Shown here piece by piece: positions 35,522 through 44,595 of a DNA stretch of 64,000 nucleotides (within the stretch, counting starts at the first letter, position 1; every line of letters starts with the position of its first letter). Origin of the DNA: JAFAGX01 sp963759875 (lineage in GTDB: Bacteria; Acidobacteriota; Terriglobia; Terriglobales; Acidobacteriaceae); NCBI GenBank assembly GCA_963759875.1, contig CAVXBB010000015.1, positions 434,001 through 498,000 on the forward strand, given 5' to 3'. The notes under the pieces are model-generated. The model saw nothing but the letters and a program-made list of their open reading frames with translations. It ran no database searches and was not told the DNA's origin. The position numbers and the translations under genes were made by a program.

Positions 35522-36418
35522 TCAGTACAATCTGAAACTTACCTCAATATTGACCTGTACCGCTACTGGGACCCCGCCTTTGTGTGCGGGCTCGAACCTC
35601 CAAGTGCGGATTCTCTCAATCGCTTTTTCGTCCAGGCCCATCCCTAAGGAGCGGTAAACGCGGATATCGCGTGGGTGCCCGTCGGTCCCGACAATGACCC
35701 ATAGCACGACTGTGCCCTGATACTTGGCTTTACGAGCCTCTTCCGAGTAATCGGGATCAGGCGCGTAAATCGGCCGTGGCGCTGACACTCCGCCGCCCAC
35801 GTGGTACACGCCACCTCCAATCCCTCCTCCCACTCCCGGTCCCACTCCCGGGCCAGTACCTGAGCCGACGCCTCCGCCGCTTCCCGAGCCGATGCCGCCG
35901 CCAAAGCCAGGACCATTCGATGGCGGTCCGAGAACGGCTGAAAGCGGATCGCCAAGTGTGCCCGTTTGCGGCAAGTGAATCTGCGGGGGAATTACGACGG
36001 TAGGCTCAACCGCCAGCTTAGGATTGTCATTTCGAATGACCACTGCGGGCGGCGTGATCTGCTCCCGTGAGGCGCGCGGCAGTGCGCCTTTCGAGGCAGC
36101 AAGTTTGTCGCGATCACCACCCCCACCACCTCCGCCCGCTTCCGTTTTCGATGGGGGCAGGATGTAAGGGCTGACATCAGTAATGACGTTCACTACTTGC
36201 CGGCTAATTTGCTGCCGGTGAGTGATCACAAAGTGGCCTGAAGCGACCAGCAACACCACGAGTAACAGGTGCGCAATGAAGGAGTAAACGAAGGTTAGCG
36301 GCCGCGCTTCGTAGAGTCCGTAGCCTTCGCCGAAGAGAGTAGGCAATGGCAGCGTTTCAGTTCCAGTAAGTTCTGTTCGGCCTATCTCCGGTGCGTCTTT
36401 TGTTGCGACAGCTGGCAT
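35522..36418 (-). CDS. TonB-family energy transducer with glycine-rich linker
   Basis: A 298-residue protein. One N-terminal membrane anchor (FVYSFIAHLLLVVLLVASGH) is followed by a periplasmic Pro/Gly-rich linker with two glycine tracts (about 98-104 and 170-215), then a C-terminal TonB domain. That domain begins YAPDPDYSEEARKAKYQG and includes VVLWVIVGTDGHPRDIRVYR, then AIERIRTWRFEPA. It transmits proton-motive force to TonB-dependent receptors such as the one at 54381. No ExbB/ExbD genes are adjacent. The linker is glycine-rich rather than the usual Pro-Lys/Pro-Glu type. Confidence 0.88.
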   Translation of the reverse strand: MPAVATKDAPEIGRTELTGTETLPLPTLFGEGYGLYEARPLTFVYSFIAHLLLVVLLVASGHFVITHRQQISRQVVNVITDVSPYILPPSKTEAGGGGGGGDRDKLAASKGALPRASREQITPPAVVIRNDNPKLAVEPTVVIPPQIHLPQTGTLGDPLSAVLGPPSNGPGFGGGIGSGSGGGVGSGTGPGVGPGVGGGIGGGVYHVGGGVSAPRPIYAPDPDYSEEARKAKYQGTVVLWVIVGTDGHPRDIRVYRSLGMGLDEKAIERIRTWRFEPAHKGGVPVAVQVNIEVSFRLY

Positions 36419-36551
36419 ATCTGCCCTTCAGGACACGACTGTGCCCTGCAGCCATCGTAAGAAGTTCCTGGTTTTTGGGCAGTGATGTGCCTCACACCGC
36501 ACCAACATTTCAGGTCGCTAACCAAAGTGTTAAATCTCGCGATGTTTCGCC

Positions 36552-36716
36552 TTAGCTCTTTTTACCGGTCACGGCGAAGAATGCAGCAACTTCCTGTTCC
36601 ACATTCTTGCTGCCGCAGTGCGGGCAACGGATTCCTTCTTTGTCGTGTTCTTGCAGGGTGAGAACTGTCTCAAACGACTTCTTGCAAGCGTGGCAGATGT
36701 AGTCGTATACGGGCAT
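36552..36716 (-). CDS. FmdB-type zinc-ribbon protein
   Basis: A 54-residue protein from ATG 36716 beginning MPVYDYICHACKKSFE. Two CxxC pairs (CHAC and CPHC) form the zinc ribbon typical of FmdB/CxxC_CXXC_SSSS regulatory-protein family members. The C-terminal KKS tail is short. An upstream ATG at 36749 is possible but lies outside the family boundary. The role of these ribbons is not established. It is downstream of malate synthase on the same strand but separated by about 50 bp. Confidence 0.82.
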   Translation of the reverse strand: MPVYDYICHACKKSFETVLTLQEHDKEGIRCPHCGSKNVEQEVAAFFAVTGKKS

Positions 36717-36768
36717 GGGAAGCACCTCGCATGTGGACTCTGAGAGCATTGTAACTCCGCTATTGAAG

Positions 36769-38339
36769 CTACACTGGCGAATGCTGCCCCTGCACGATCA
36801 TTTCTTCGGCGATCCGCCGTGCTTCGGGTAACGTAGTCGCAGCCTTGCGATCAATTTCCGAGGGCAGATCGCGCTGAATCTTTGCCAGCTCTTCATCGAA
36901 TACTCGCGTCACCAACTCAGGGGTATGCTCGATAGGCTTACCGTCGTCTCCCGGCACTCGGACCTTGTGGCGCACGCGTTGTGCGATCATCAAGCGATAA
37001 ATGCGATCGGTCGCTAAGTCTTCCATGTACCCGTCGAGCAAGCTCGCGCCCTTGCCATTCAGCACGCCGTTGCGATACCGAATGACCGTTCGCGCTGCGG
37101 CACGCGTGCCCGCCAAGGTCGTTTTTCCAACTCCCTTCGGCACAGGCCGAAGATCCAGATGGTTGCTGGCCAGCTTCGGCCTTTTCGAAATCTGATTCGG
37201 ATATGGAAACTGCGCGACCGCAATTTCGTTCTGGTCCGGATGTCCGGTCCAGGCGCCGTCCATGAGGCAATTCGCCTCATTTTTTTGTCCTCTTTCAAGA
37301 CCTTCAGCGCGCGTTCGTTCAACTCACGGTCGGTGCGACTGGGGTAGAGCGCGGTCATGCCGCCAATGGCGTGTGCTCCATGCTTATGGCAAATTTCCGG
37401 CATCAATACGCGGAAGTTTTGGAAAAAGGCGACATCGTGCGGAATCGTGTTGCGGTCGGGCAGAATCCAGTTGGGATCCTCGAACATAAAATCGATCAGC
37501 GACGCCATATAATCCCACCGCCCCAGGTTCAAGCCAAGACAATGCTCTCGCAAGTTGAAGAGAAATTCCTCCATCTGATACGCCAGCGGATGCGCCTCCA
37601 CCAGTGCCATGCATTTTATGTAGTCTTTAGGCAGTCCCTTGGTCTTGGCCAACGCCTGAAACAGGTCTCTCCACCAAAAAGCTTCTTCTGCTGATTCGCT
37701 TTTGGGAATGTAAACCGAAAAGTTATGCGGCAGTGACGCGGGATCGATCTGACACCAGATCAGCGCCAAGTCGAACAGTGACGCCGAAATGATCTCATTC
37801 TTCAGCACGCCCCCTTGTGAAATGTGCAATCCTCGCGGCCGCACCCAGGTCACGGTCTTTGAACGCTGGACTGTGACATTTTTCTTTCGTTTCTGATCGT
37901 AATATCCCAGTTCATATTTGTGGGCGGCGATCGTATTCTTCACCGCCAGCATGATGTTCTCCCATGTATTAGCCGTCGAGTCTTCCAGATCCAGCATTAC
38001 AGCGGGTGATCCCGAGTTCAGCAGCTTCACAGTCAGCTCGGCATCGTCGGCCGGACCGGTCATCTGATTGCGCTGATCGGCGCACCAGTCAGGCACCTCG
38101 ATGCGCCATTCCGTCGTAGTCGCCTCCGAGGGCGGCAGATAATTGGGGTGCTGACCGCGGTGTGAAGCCTGCAAGACCTCCCCGCGCTTCGCGGCCAACT
38201 TTTGCTGCAAAGGGGTGAATTGTTTGTGCAGCGGTAAAAGTAATTCTAGAAAGCCCTTGGGGAGATCTTTTTCGGGATTCAAATCCGCGGGAGCATAATT
38301 CATGCGCTGACGAACCGCCGGTTCCACGTGCGAAGCCAT
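36769..38339 (-). CDS. aceB: Malate synthase A, frameshifted near 37280
   Basis: Malate synthase condenses glyoxylate and acetyl-CoA to malate (glyoxylate shunt). ATG 38339 follows a good ribosome-binding site (AAGGAGAGG). Family motifs include VMLDLEDSTANTWENIM, TWVRPRGLHI, YIPKSESAEEAFWW, the catalytic-region LRDHCLGLNLGRWDY-like segment and AHAIGGMTALYPSR. The first frame derails after ALKVLKEDKK at a run of seven T on the + strand (37280-37286). The expected continuation MDGAWTGHPDQNEIAV, with the C-terminal HLDLRPVPKGVGKTTLAG, lies in another frame to 36769. One added base restores 523 residues, the usual AceB length. No isocitrate lyase gene is nearby. Confidence 0.88.
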
Positions 38340-38631
38340 AACCTCTCCTTGAAGAATGCACAGCAACTCACATTCAGTGTGGCCCGTTTTAGATGCGAAT
38401 TCAAGCCGCGCTAGCACTGCGACACTTCGCAGGCCCGGGAAGTGCTGAGATCATCGACGCCAGGGTATCGCGGGTACGGACCGTGACCGGACTTTGTTCA
38501 GCGCCGGGTTGCGATACCGGCACATCACAACATCTCGTGATGTGGATCACATCCTGCCAGCGTCCTCTAACGTTACACTATTTGGGCTAGTCCACATTTG
38601 TTACAGCGGCCGCGGGGGGCGAGTCGTGGGG

Positions 38632-38841
38632 ATGAATGGCAAAAAACCGAAAAGCAAGCTGAATGAAGAGCATCTTCTTCGCATCCACAAACTGCATCTC
38701 GGCCTTTATGCGCGGGTAGCCGACGACCTGGGTGTCAGCCCGTCCTACGTGAGCCTGGTGGCTAATGGCATGCGCCGCTCGGACCGTGTTCGCCGCGTTT
38801 TGGCCCAGCACATCGCAAAGATTCACAACGGCATAAGATAA
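38632..38841 (+). CDS. Small helix-turn-helix protein (69 aa)
   Basis: From ATG 38632 the product is a basic 69-residue protein with a helix-turn-helix-like segment: LGLYARVADDLGVSPSYVSL followed by VANGMRRSDRVRR. This resembles the DNA-binding part of small Cro/XRE-type regulators. The frame is open further upstream, but that part is not conserved-looking. The ribosome-binding site is weak. A regulatory role for the neighbouring permease or malate synthase is possible but not shown. Confidence 0.6.
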   Translation: MNGKKPKSKLNEEHLLRIHKLHLGLYARVADDLGVSPSYVSLVANGMRRSDRVRRVLAQHIAKIHNGIR

Positions 38842-38920
38842 GCGGCGCTCCCCTATCCCACACTCTTCATTATTTGCAGGCTAGAGTTGTTTCCTTTACA
38901 ACTGATGCGGTCTTCTTCGT

Positions 38921-40282
38921 ATGGGCGACTCCATTCCCACGCGTTCGGTCCATAAGAGCCAAGCGCACAAGGCTGGTCTGCTCGCGTTCGTGTTTGTCAT
39001 GTATTCCTACACGACCGCGGGCCCGTTCGGGTTGGAGGACCAGGTAACCAACAGCGGCCCTGGCCTGACCCTGCTTTATCACCTGATTCTGCCATTCTTC
39101 TGGTGCATCCCCGTTTCCCTGGTCGCGGCGGAACTGACTACAGCCCTTCCGGTCGAGGGCGGCTTCTATCGCTGGGTTCGCGTCGGCTACGGCGATTTTT
39201 GGGGATTTCTGGCCGGCTGGTGGAACTGGACTGCATCCTTCATTTTGGGCAGCGCGTATGCAGTACTTTTCAGCGATTATTTGAGCTTCTTTTTTCCGCA
39301 GATCGTCGGTTGGAAGCACTACGTGATCTCTTTGGAATTAGTTGCCCTGATTGCCTATGTGAACGTCCGTGGAATTCAAATGGTCGGGGTTGTGGCGACG
39401 GCCCTGGAGATTTTCGCGCTCTCCCCGGTCGCTGTCTTATGCGCAATTGCAGCCACCAAGTGGCGCCATAATCCCTTCGTGCCCCTGATTCCCCCGCACG
39501 TGCCGCGGTTTCAGGTTTTCGGGATCGGATTGGCCTTGGGCCTTTGGCTCTATTCCGGATATGAGCAGCTGTCAACCGTCGCCGAAGAAGTGGATAATCC
39601 TCAACGCAGCTATCCAATGGCTTTGGCCATTGTCGTTCCCCTGTCCATTGCAACTTACTTTGTTCCGACGATGCTGTCTCTCGCTGCTCTAGGAAATTGG
39701 CAGCAGTGGCACACCCGCTATTTTTCTGATGCGGCGCAACTAATCGGGGGAGGCTGGCTCGCCGTCTGGATGACTTTGGCTGCCACGGTGATGAACGCCT
39801 CCATCCTCAACGCCACCGTCCTCACCAGCACGCGGATGCCTTTCGCCATGGCTGAAGACGGGTATCTCCCTCCCCTACTCAGCGCGAAGCATCCCCGTTA
39901 CGGCACACCCTGGCTCGCCATTTTGCTGTCGTGCGCTGTTTACGGATTGCTGGCCTTCCACACTCTGGTTCAGCTGATCACTGTCTACATGTGGCTACGT
40001 ATTGCGACGACAGTGATGACGGTCCTTTCTGCCTGGAAGCTGCGCCGAACTCTGCCCGATCTGCCGCGTCCCTTCCGTATTCCTTGGGGCCGCGCCGGAT
40101 TGCTCTATGTGGTTGGCGCGCCGCTGGTCATGGCGGGGGTCGCCCTTCTCGGCAGCGATCGTTTTGCTTTGCGTTGGGGGCCAGTGGCAATTCTGATCGG
40201 CCCGCTCGCGTACTTGTTCATGCGGCGGATGCGTGCAGCCTACGAGAAGAAGCTGCAATCGGTGATTCATCCTTCTTTGTGA
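38921..40282 (+). CDS. APC-superfamily amino acid permease
   Basis: A 453-residue protein with about 12 transmembrane helices. APC signatures include YSYTTAGPFGLEDQV in TM1, ELTTALPVEGGFYRWVRVGY near TM2-3, GLWLYSGYEQLSTVAEEVDN in TM6 and TRMPFAMAEDGYLPP after TM8. It imports amino acids or polyamines by cation symport or exchange; the substrate cannot be read from the sequence. A 79-bp gap separates it from the small helix-turn-helix gene. Confidence 0.88.
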   Translation: MGDSIPTRSVHKSQAHKAGLLAFVFVMYSYTTAGPFGLEDQVTNSGPGLTLLYHLILPFFWCIPVSLVAAELTTALPVEGGFYRWVRVGYGDFWGFLAGWWNWTASFILGSAYAVLFSDYLSFFFPQIVGWKHYVISLELVALIAYVNVRGIQMVGVVATALEIFALSPVAVLCAIAATKWRHNPFVPLIPPHVPRFQVFGIGLALGLWLYSGYEQLSTVAEEVDNPQRSYPMALAIVVPLSIATYFVPTMLSLAALGNWQQWHTRYFSDAAQLIGGGWLAVWMTLAATVMNASILNATVLTSTRMPFAMAEDGYLPPLLSAKHPRYGTPWLAILLSCAVYGLLAFHTLVQLITVYMWLRIATTVMTVLSAWKLRRTLPDLPRPFRIPWGRAGLLYVVGAPLVMAGVALLGSDRFALRWGPVAILIGPLAYLFMRRMRAAYEKKLQSVIHPSL

Positions 40283-40313
40283 CGGAAGCTCGATTATCTG
40301 CGCAGGCTCGAAT

Positions 40314-41039
40314 TCACGCCAGAATCTTTCGCCGCATTGCCAACGGCAATGTCTCGCAGGCCGTTCGCAATACCAGCCGTGGCGCACCTTGTCGGATCGT
40401 CATCAGGTATGGAACAGTTCTCTTCGGGTTCGCCTTGGCGGTTTCTCGCAGCAGCCAGCCCAAGCCTTTCTGCACCATGTCGTCCTGATCAGAAAGAAGC
40501 AAGTTGGAGATACGTTTAATCTCCGGGAAAAACATCTTCCGTCGCGTGCCCTGAATCAATGCCACACAAGCCGCACGCCGATGCCAGCGGTTGCGCGACT
40601 TCGCCCAGCGAAAAACGTGACTTGCCCGCGCGGGTTTAGCTGCAATCATTGGCCCAATCAAATAGTGGACCAGACTGTCATGCTCCGCCCAGTTGCTGAT
40701 GCGGGGCAGCCACGATTCGAACAATCGAAATTCGGCATCATCGAGCCGATGGACGATTTTCTCCAGCATTAAAACCGCAAAAACCTTTTCTTCCAGGCAA
40801 CGACTTGAGAAAAGCTTGTCCGCAACCTGTAGCAGAAGGGGCAGGCCCAGCTCTTTGATAATGGTCCGCCGAAACCGGACAGCAACTTTGCGAAGCTCCG
40901 CCGTGCGCCATCCGCGAGATTTGATCTCTTCCTTGAAGAACCACTGCACCTCTTTCGCGTGTGGGGCGGATCCCCCGTCCTTCAGCACCCGTCTTATGTG
41001 GGCGGCGATATAGGTAGGCGTGATTCTTCGTCGAGGCAT
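40314..41039 (-). CDS. AlkD-like DNA alkylation repair/HEAT-repeat protein
   Basis: A 241-residue all-helical protein with repeats typical of the AlkD/DNA alkylation repair family: VQWFFKEEIKSRGWRTAEL, LLLQVADKLFSSRCLEEKVF, ISNWAEHDSLVHYLIGPMI, WAKSRNRWHRRAACVALIQG and MVQKGLGWLLRETAKANPKR. The W-x-x-x-x-N/D-W-x-x-x-D and RRAACVAL segments match AlkD landmarks. AlkD removes alkylated purines without base flipping. The catalytic Asp cannot be placed with certainty. The gene converges with the APC permease gene. Confidence 0.8.
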   Translation of the reverse strand: MPRRRITPTYIAAHIRRVLKDGGSAPHAKEVQWFFKEEIKSRGWRTAELRKVAVRFRRTIIKELGLPLLLQVADKLFSSRCLEEKVFAVLMLEKIVHRLDDAEFRLFESWLPRISNWAEHDSLVHYLIGPMIAAKPARASHVFRWAKSRNRWHRRAACVALIQGTRRKMFFPEIKRISNLLLSDQDDMVQKGLGWLLRETAKANPKRTVPYLMTIRQGAPRLVLRTACETLPLAMRRKILA

Positions 41040-41053
41040 TCAGGGCCGGTGGT

Positions 41054-41362
41054 TTACTTAGCAGCTGCCAGGATGAGCTCTTCAAGTTTCTTTTTAACTT
41101 GCGTTGCCGAAACTCCCGCAATACGAATTACTTTGCGTCGGCTGGTCTGGCCGGAGATTATGGTAATGGCAGAACGCGGCACGTCCAAAAACTTAGCGAA
41201 ACACTCGATGCAAGCCTCATTGGCCCTGCCATCGGCAGGCGGTGCTGTTATGGACACTTTTAGCGCATCTCCTAGAACACCAGTAATCGCATTTTTCTTT
41301 GCTCGGGGCTGAACCTTGACCACGAAGCTGATGCCGGCGGAAGTCTCGTGGATGAAAATCAT
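41054..41362 (-). CDS. DUF167/YggU-family protein
   Basis: A 102-residue protein with the DUF167 core: VKVQPRAKKNAITGVLGDAL, then ITAPPADGRANEACIECFAK and the strand IISGQTSRRKVIRI. Length and motif order are normal. The biochemical function is unknown. It often neighbours yggS, as here (the yggS homologue is about 100 bp upstream on the same strand). A stem-loop-forming element separates the two. Confidence 0.9.
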   Translation of the reverse strand: MIFIHETSAGISFVVKVQPRAKKNAITGVLGDALKVSITAPPADGRANEACIECFAKFLDVPRSAITIISGQTSRRKVIRIAGVSATQVKKKLEELILAAAK

Positions 41363-41380
41363 GCGAAGTCAAACAAAATT

Positions 41381-41454
41381 AAGAAGTGAGAAATAAAAAT
41401 GCAGAAGTAGGACTTTGTCTAAATTTACTTCTGCACTCGAACTTCTTACTTCTT
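41381..41454. repeat. Long imperfect inverted repeat between yggS and the DUF167 gene
   Basis: Two 29-nt arms (41381-41409 and 41426-41454) are reverse complements at 22 of 29 positions. Perfect outer (AAGAAGT) and inner (TGCAGAAGTA) blocks enclose a 16-nt loop. A further copy of ACTTCTGCAT lies at 41469-41478, inside the last codons of yggS. The transcript would form a long AU-rich hairpin, possibly a processing or attenuation site between the genes. Confidence 0.65.
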
Positions 41455-41466
41455 CATTCCAAGATT

Positions 41467-42183
41467 TCACTTCTGCATTGCATTTCGCGTTCTTTCGCCA
41501 AAGACAGCCGTACCAATGCGCACACACGTCGAGCCTTCTTCAATGGCGACTTCGAAATCGTGCGACATTCCCATCGAAAGCACGTTCATGCTGATTGTGG
41601 GCAGATTGCGCGCAACAATGTCGTCGCGCAAGTGACGAACCTTTCGGAAGTACGGACGTGTCTCCTCCGGATCTTCCGTGAATGGCGGAATCGTCATCAG
41701 ACCTCGAAACTCGAGATGCTGCAGTTCGGCAGCCCCACGCAAAATTTCTTGTAGCTCCTCAGACTCCGGATCAACCCCATTCTTGGCCGCTTCGCCTCCA
41801 ACATTAATCTCAATCAGCACGGACAACTTTTTTCCGAGCTGCTGCGCGGCGGCATCGAGCTTTTGAGCGAGCCGCAGCGAGTCGACGGAATCGACCGCGC
41901 TAAAGAATTCCGCCGCTCTTGCAGCCTTGTTTGACTGCAAGTGGCCGATCATGTGCCACTCCGCATCGCGCAGATCGCGCAGTGCCTCAGCTTTTCCGGC
42001 GAACTCCTGCACGCGGTTTTCGCCGAACAGTCGAAGCTCGGCTTCATATGCCTCCCGAATCCGTTCAGGGGGAAAAGTTTTGGTTACGCCCATCAGAGCG
42101 ATTTCTTCTGGCTTGCGATTGACACGACGCGCGGCGGCGGCGATGCGCTCACGAATTCGCGCTACGTTTTCGAGTACGCTCAT
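41467..42183 (-). CDS. YggS-family pyridoxal-phosphate homeostasis protein
   Basis: A 238-residue PLP-binding protein from ATG 42183 (MSVLENVARIRERI). The cofactor lysine is in ALMGVTKTFPPERI. Further family motifs are LFGENRVQEFAGKA, WHMIGHLQSNKAAR, VLIEINVGGEAAKNG, FRGLMTIPPFTEDP and LSMGMSHDFEVAIEEGSTCV. The frame extends upstream to 42291, but that stretch overlaps the OPT gene end and lacks similarity. It controls free PLP levels rather than acting as a racemase. Confidence 0.93.
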   Translation of the reverse strand: MSVLENVARIRERIAAAARRVNRKPEEIALMGVTKTFPPERIREAYEAELRLFGENRVQEFAGKAEALRDLRDAEWHMIGHLQSNKAARAAEFFSAVDSVDSLRLAQKLDAAAQQLGKKLSVLIEINVGGEAAKNGVDPESEELQEILRGAAELQHLEFRGLMTIPPFTEDPEETRPYFRKVRHLRDDIVARNLPTISMNVLSMGMSHDFEVAIEEGSTCVRIGTAVFGERTRNAMQK

Positions 42184-42244
42184 CGAAGACAAATTAATCG
42201 CAGAGGGCACAGAGGAGGCTGCGCTCAGTGCCCGGTATGCACGG

Positions 42245-44293
42245 TCACATGATGGCCGTTGGTGGTGCGGGTTCATCGGGGCTGCCCGCATTGGCCAAGG
42301 GCACTCTGATCATGACGAAGATGAGCACGGCCAACCCGACCAGGCCGGAGATCCCCGCGTCGCCGATACCGATATGCCAAAGCTGATGATTTGAGCCTAC
42401 GATGCCTGCGATCACCAGTCCGCACAAGGCCTCGCCCGCGATCAGGCCCGAAGCGGTCAGAACGCCGGCATTGTCCACACGCGCTTTCTGGGCATCGTTG
42501 TAGCCGCGCCGGTCGCGCAGTTTGTCGGTAAACCATCGAATGACACCACCAAGAAATATTGCGAATGTTGTTTCGAGCGGAAGGTACATCCCAACCGAGA
42601 AAAGCATAGGGCTTTTTACTTCCACCAAAATCATGGAAAAGCCCAGCAGAATTCCCACGATCACCAGCGGCCATGCCATGTTACCCCCGACGATTCCCTG
42701 GGCAAGCATCGCCATTAGTCCGGCTTGGGGCGCGGGAAGGGCCGCGCTACCGAAGTGGTAAGCCTTATCCAGAATCATCAGCGGGAAAAACAAAACCAGC
42801 GAGGCCACCACTGTTCCAAAAATGTCGCCGATCTCCATTTTTGCTGGCGTTCCCCCCAAAATGTGACCAGCCTTTAAGTCCTGCAACATCTCGCCCGCCA
42901 CAGCCGATGAAACACATACCACGGCAGCCACTCCCAACACCGCGGCAACGCCTCCAACGCCCGAAACTCCCAGCGCCACCATGAGCAACGCTGCCACAAG
43001 CAACGTGCACAGTGTCAGGCCGGAAACCGGATTGTTCGACGATCCGATCATCCCTACCAGATTCCCCGAGACGGCAGCAAAGAAGAATCCGAGTACTACC
43101 ATCACTCCTGCGGCGACGATGGCACCGGCAATCACTTTGTTCGACGTTAAGTTATGCGCACTGGAGATGAAAAAGTAGTACAGCGCGATCATCGCGATGA
43201 AAACCAGACCCACGCCAAGAAAAACAACTTTCGCACTCAGATCGCGCTCAGTGCGGTCGGTAGCCTGATGCGCTTCCGCTGATTTCTTGAGATCAGAAAC
43301 GGCGCGCTTCATGCCTGCGCCTAATTGACTTCGCATGCGGAATAACGTGAACCCCGCGCCAACTAACATTCCGCCGACAGCGATCGGGCGCACGATCGAG
43401 TACCAGACGCTGAACGCCACTCCACTCCAGTAGGCTGCAGAACTTGTTCCGGCCGCCTGCGCTGGAAGGGCTGGGCCAAGAAAATAGATTAGGAGTGGAA
43501 CGAGCAAGCCCCACGCCAATACGCCGCCAGCGAAGTTCAACGCTGCCAAGCGCGGGCCAATGATATAGCCGACGCCAAGATAGGCAGGGCTCACTGCCGG
43601 TGAGGTGAATGTGCTCATGCCACCGGTGGCCAATAAGGGCGCGCTGGTACTGCGGCCCAGCCGCAAACCGGCGGGCATTTTCGGAATATTAACCAGCAGA
43701 TTTCTGGTGTACCAGAACAGGTTGATCTGCGACAAGAAATACATGAACGCGCCGAAGCCCATGTTCGCAAAAAGAATTTTGGCGGCTCTAGAACCTTGTT
43801 GTCCTGCCTTGTGGATTTCCGACGCGGCGACTGATTCGGGGAAGGGAAGCTCCGGGTCATCAACCATCACTCGGCGAAGCAAGGTCACAAATAGAATTCC
43901 GAGCAGCCCGCCGATGGCCATCAGTGCGACCGATTGCCAGTACCGTCCCATGCTCAAGCTTGGCCACAACCCAGCAAGCACGAATGCTGGAATGGTGAAC
44001 ACCGCACCCGCAGCAACAGATTCACCGATCGCGCCCACCGTACGAGCGATGTTTTCCTCCAGCAATGAGCCTTTCATCAAGCGCAGTACCGACATCCCAA
44101 TCACTGCTGCCGGGTAGGTGGCCGCGATTGTCATTCCGGCTTTCAGTCCCAGGTACGCGTTCGCCGCGCCAAGAATGCCGGTCATCAGCATTCCCAGGAA
44201 AACTGCACGAAAGGTGAACTCCCGCATTTGCATGTGCTGCGGGACATAAGGCTGATATTTCTTTTGAGCTGTGGGAATGGTTTGAGTGCCCAT
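42245..44293 (-). CDS. OPT-family oligopeptide/metal-chelate transporter
   Basis: A 682-residue membrane protein with about 16 helices. Family landmarks are REFTFRAVFLGMLMTGILG, ANAYLGLKAGMTIAATYPAA, EENIARTVGAIGESVAAGAV with FTIPAFV, and SVAASEIHKAGQQ. Further on are AVSGNLVGMIGSSNNPVSG and GEMLQDLKAGHILGGTP. These match the bacterial OPT (PTO/YSL-like) transporters that take up small peptides or chelates. ATG 44293 gives a short polar N-tail. It lies 61 bp before the yggS homologue. Confidence 0.92.
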   Translation of the reverse strand: MGTQTIPTAQKKYQPYVPQHMQMREFTFRAVFLGMLMTGILGAANAYLGLKAGMTIAATYPAAVIGMSVLRLMKGSLLEENIARTVGAIGESVAAGAVFTIPAFVLAGLWPSLSMGRYWQSVALMAIGGLLGILFVTLLRRVMVDDPELPFPESVAASEIHKAGQQGSRAAKILFANMGFGAFMYFLSQINLFWYTRNLLVNIPKMPAGLRLGRSTSAPLLATGGMSTFTSPAVSPAYLGVGYIIGPRLAALNFAGGVLAWGLLVPLLIYFLGPALPAQAAGTSSAAYWSGVAFSVWYSIVRPIAVGGMLVGAGFTLFRMRSQLGAGMKRAVSDLKKSAEAHQATDRTERDLSAKVVFLGVGLVFIAMIALYYFFISSAHNLTSNKVIAGAIVAAGVMVVLGFFFAAVSGNLVGMIGSSNNPVSGLTLCTLLVAALLMVALGVSGVGGVAAVLGVAAVVCVSSAVAGEMLQDLKAGHILGGTPAKMEIGDIFGTVVASLVLFFPLMILDKAYHFGSAALPAPQAGLMAMLAQGIVGGNMAWPLVIVGILLGFSMILVEVKSPMLFSVGMYLPLETTFAIFLGGVIRWFTDKLRDRRGYNDAQKARVDNAGVLTASGLIAGEALCGLVIAGIVGSNHQLWHIGIGDAGISGLVGLAVLIFVMIRVPLANAGSPDEPAPPTAIM

Positions 44294-44595
44294 AATGGAA
44301 AACCTCGCAATATAAGCCTTTTACTATATATGCTGCGACGGCGCACGTTAGCACGCAGCATGGCGTTATTCAAGTACGCCGGTTACTCCGTTTATAAATT
44401 CGTGATTCCGGGGCGTACCTACTTTCGATACTCCTGTGGTGATTGCACGCCTTTTCCAGCACCGCTATACTGAAAGAGATTCGTTCAGCCTGAGCCCCCG
44501 TAGCAACGGCTGGGCGAGGGAGGGTCGTCTTCAGCAGTAGCAGGAATATCTCAAGTCGGGCGACTGGAAAAAGGATCGCAGTCGGAGAAAGCCCG
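44294..44595. other. 302-bp intergenic region between divergent OPT and ComF genes
   Basis: Upstream of both genes. No coding frame, tRNA or recognisable riboswitch was found. An AT-rich stretch near 44316-44335 (CTTTTACTATATATGC) could hold the promoter of the OPT gene. The 110 bp before the ComF start are GC-rich and purine-rich, without a clear structure. Confidence 0.4.

Noticed and set aside
35820..35900. GC-rich low-complexity tract
   Set aside because: It encodes the glycine-rich linker of the TonB protein and is in frame; no separate element is needed.
44294..44595. Possible structured RNA upstream of the ComF gene
   Set aside because: No conserved riboswitch core, tRNA arms or strong hairpin could be traced by eye.
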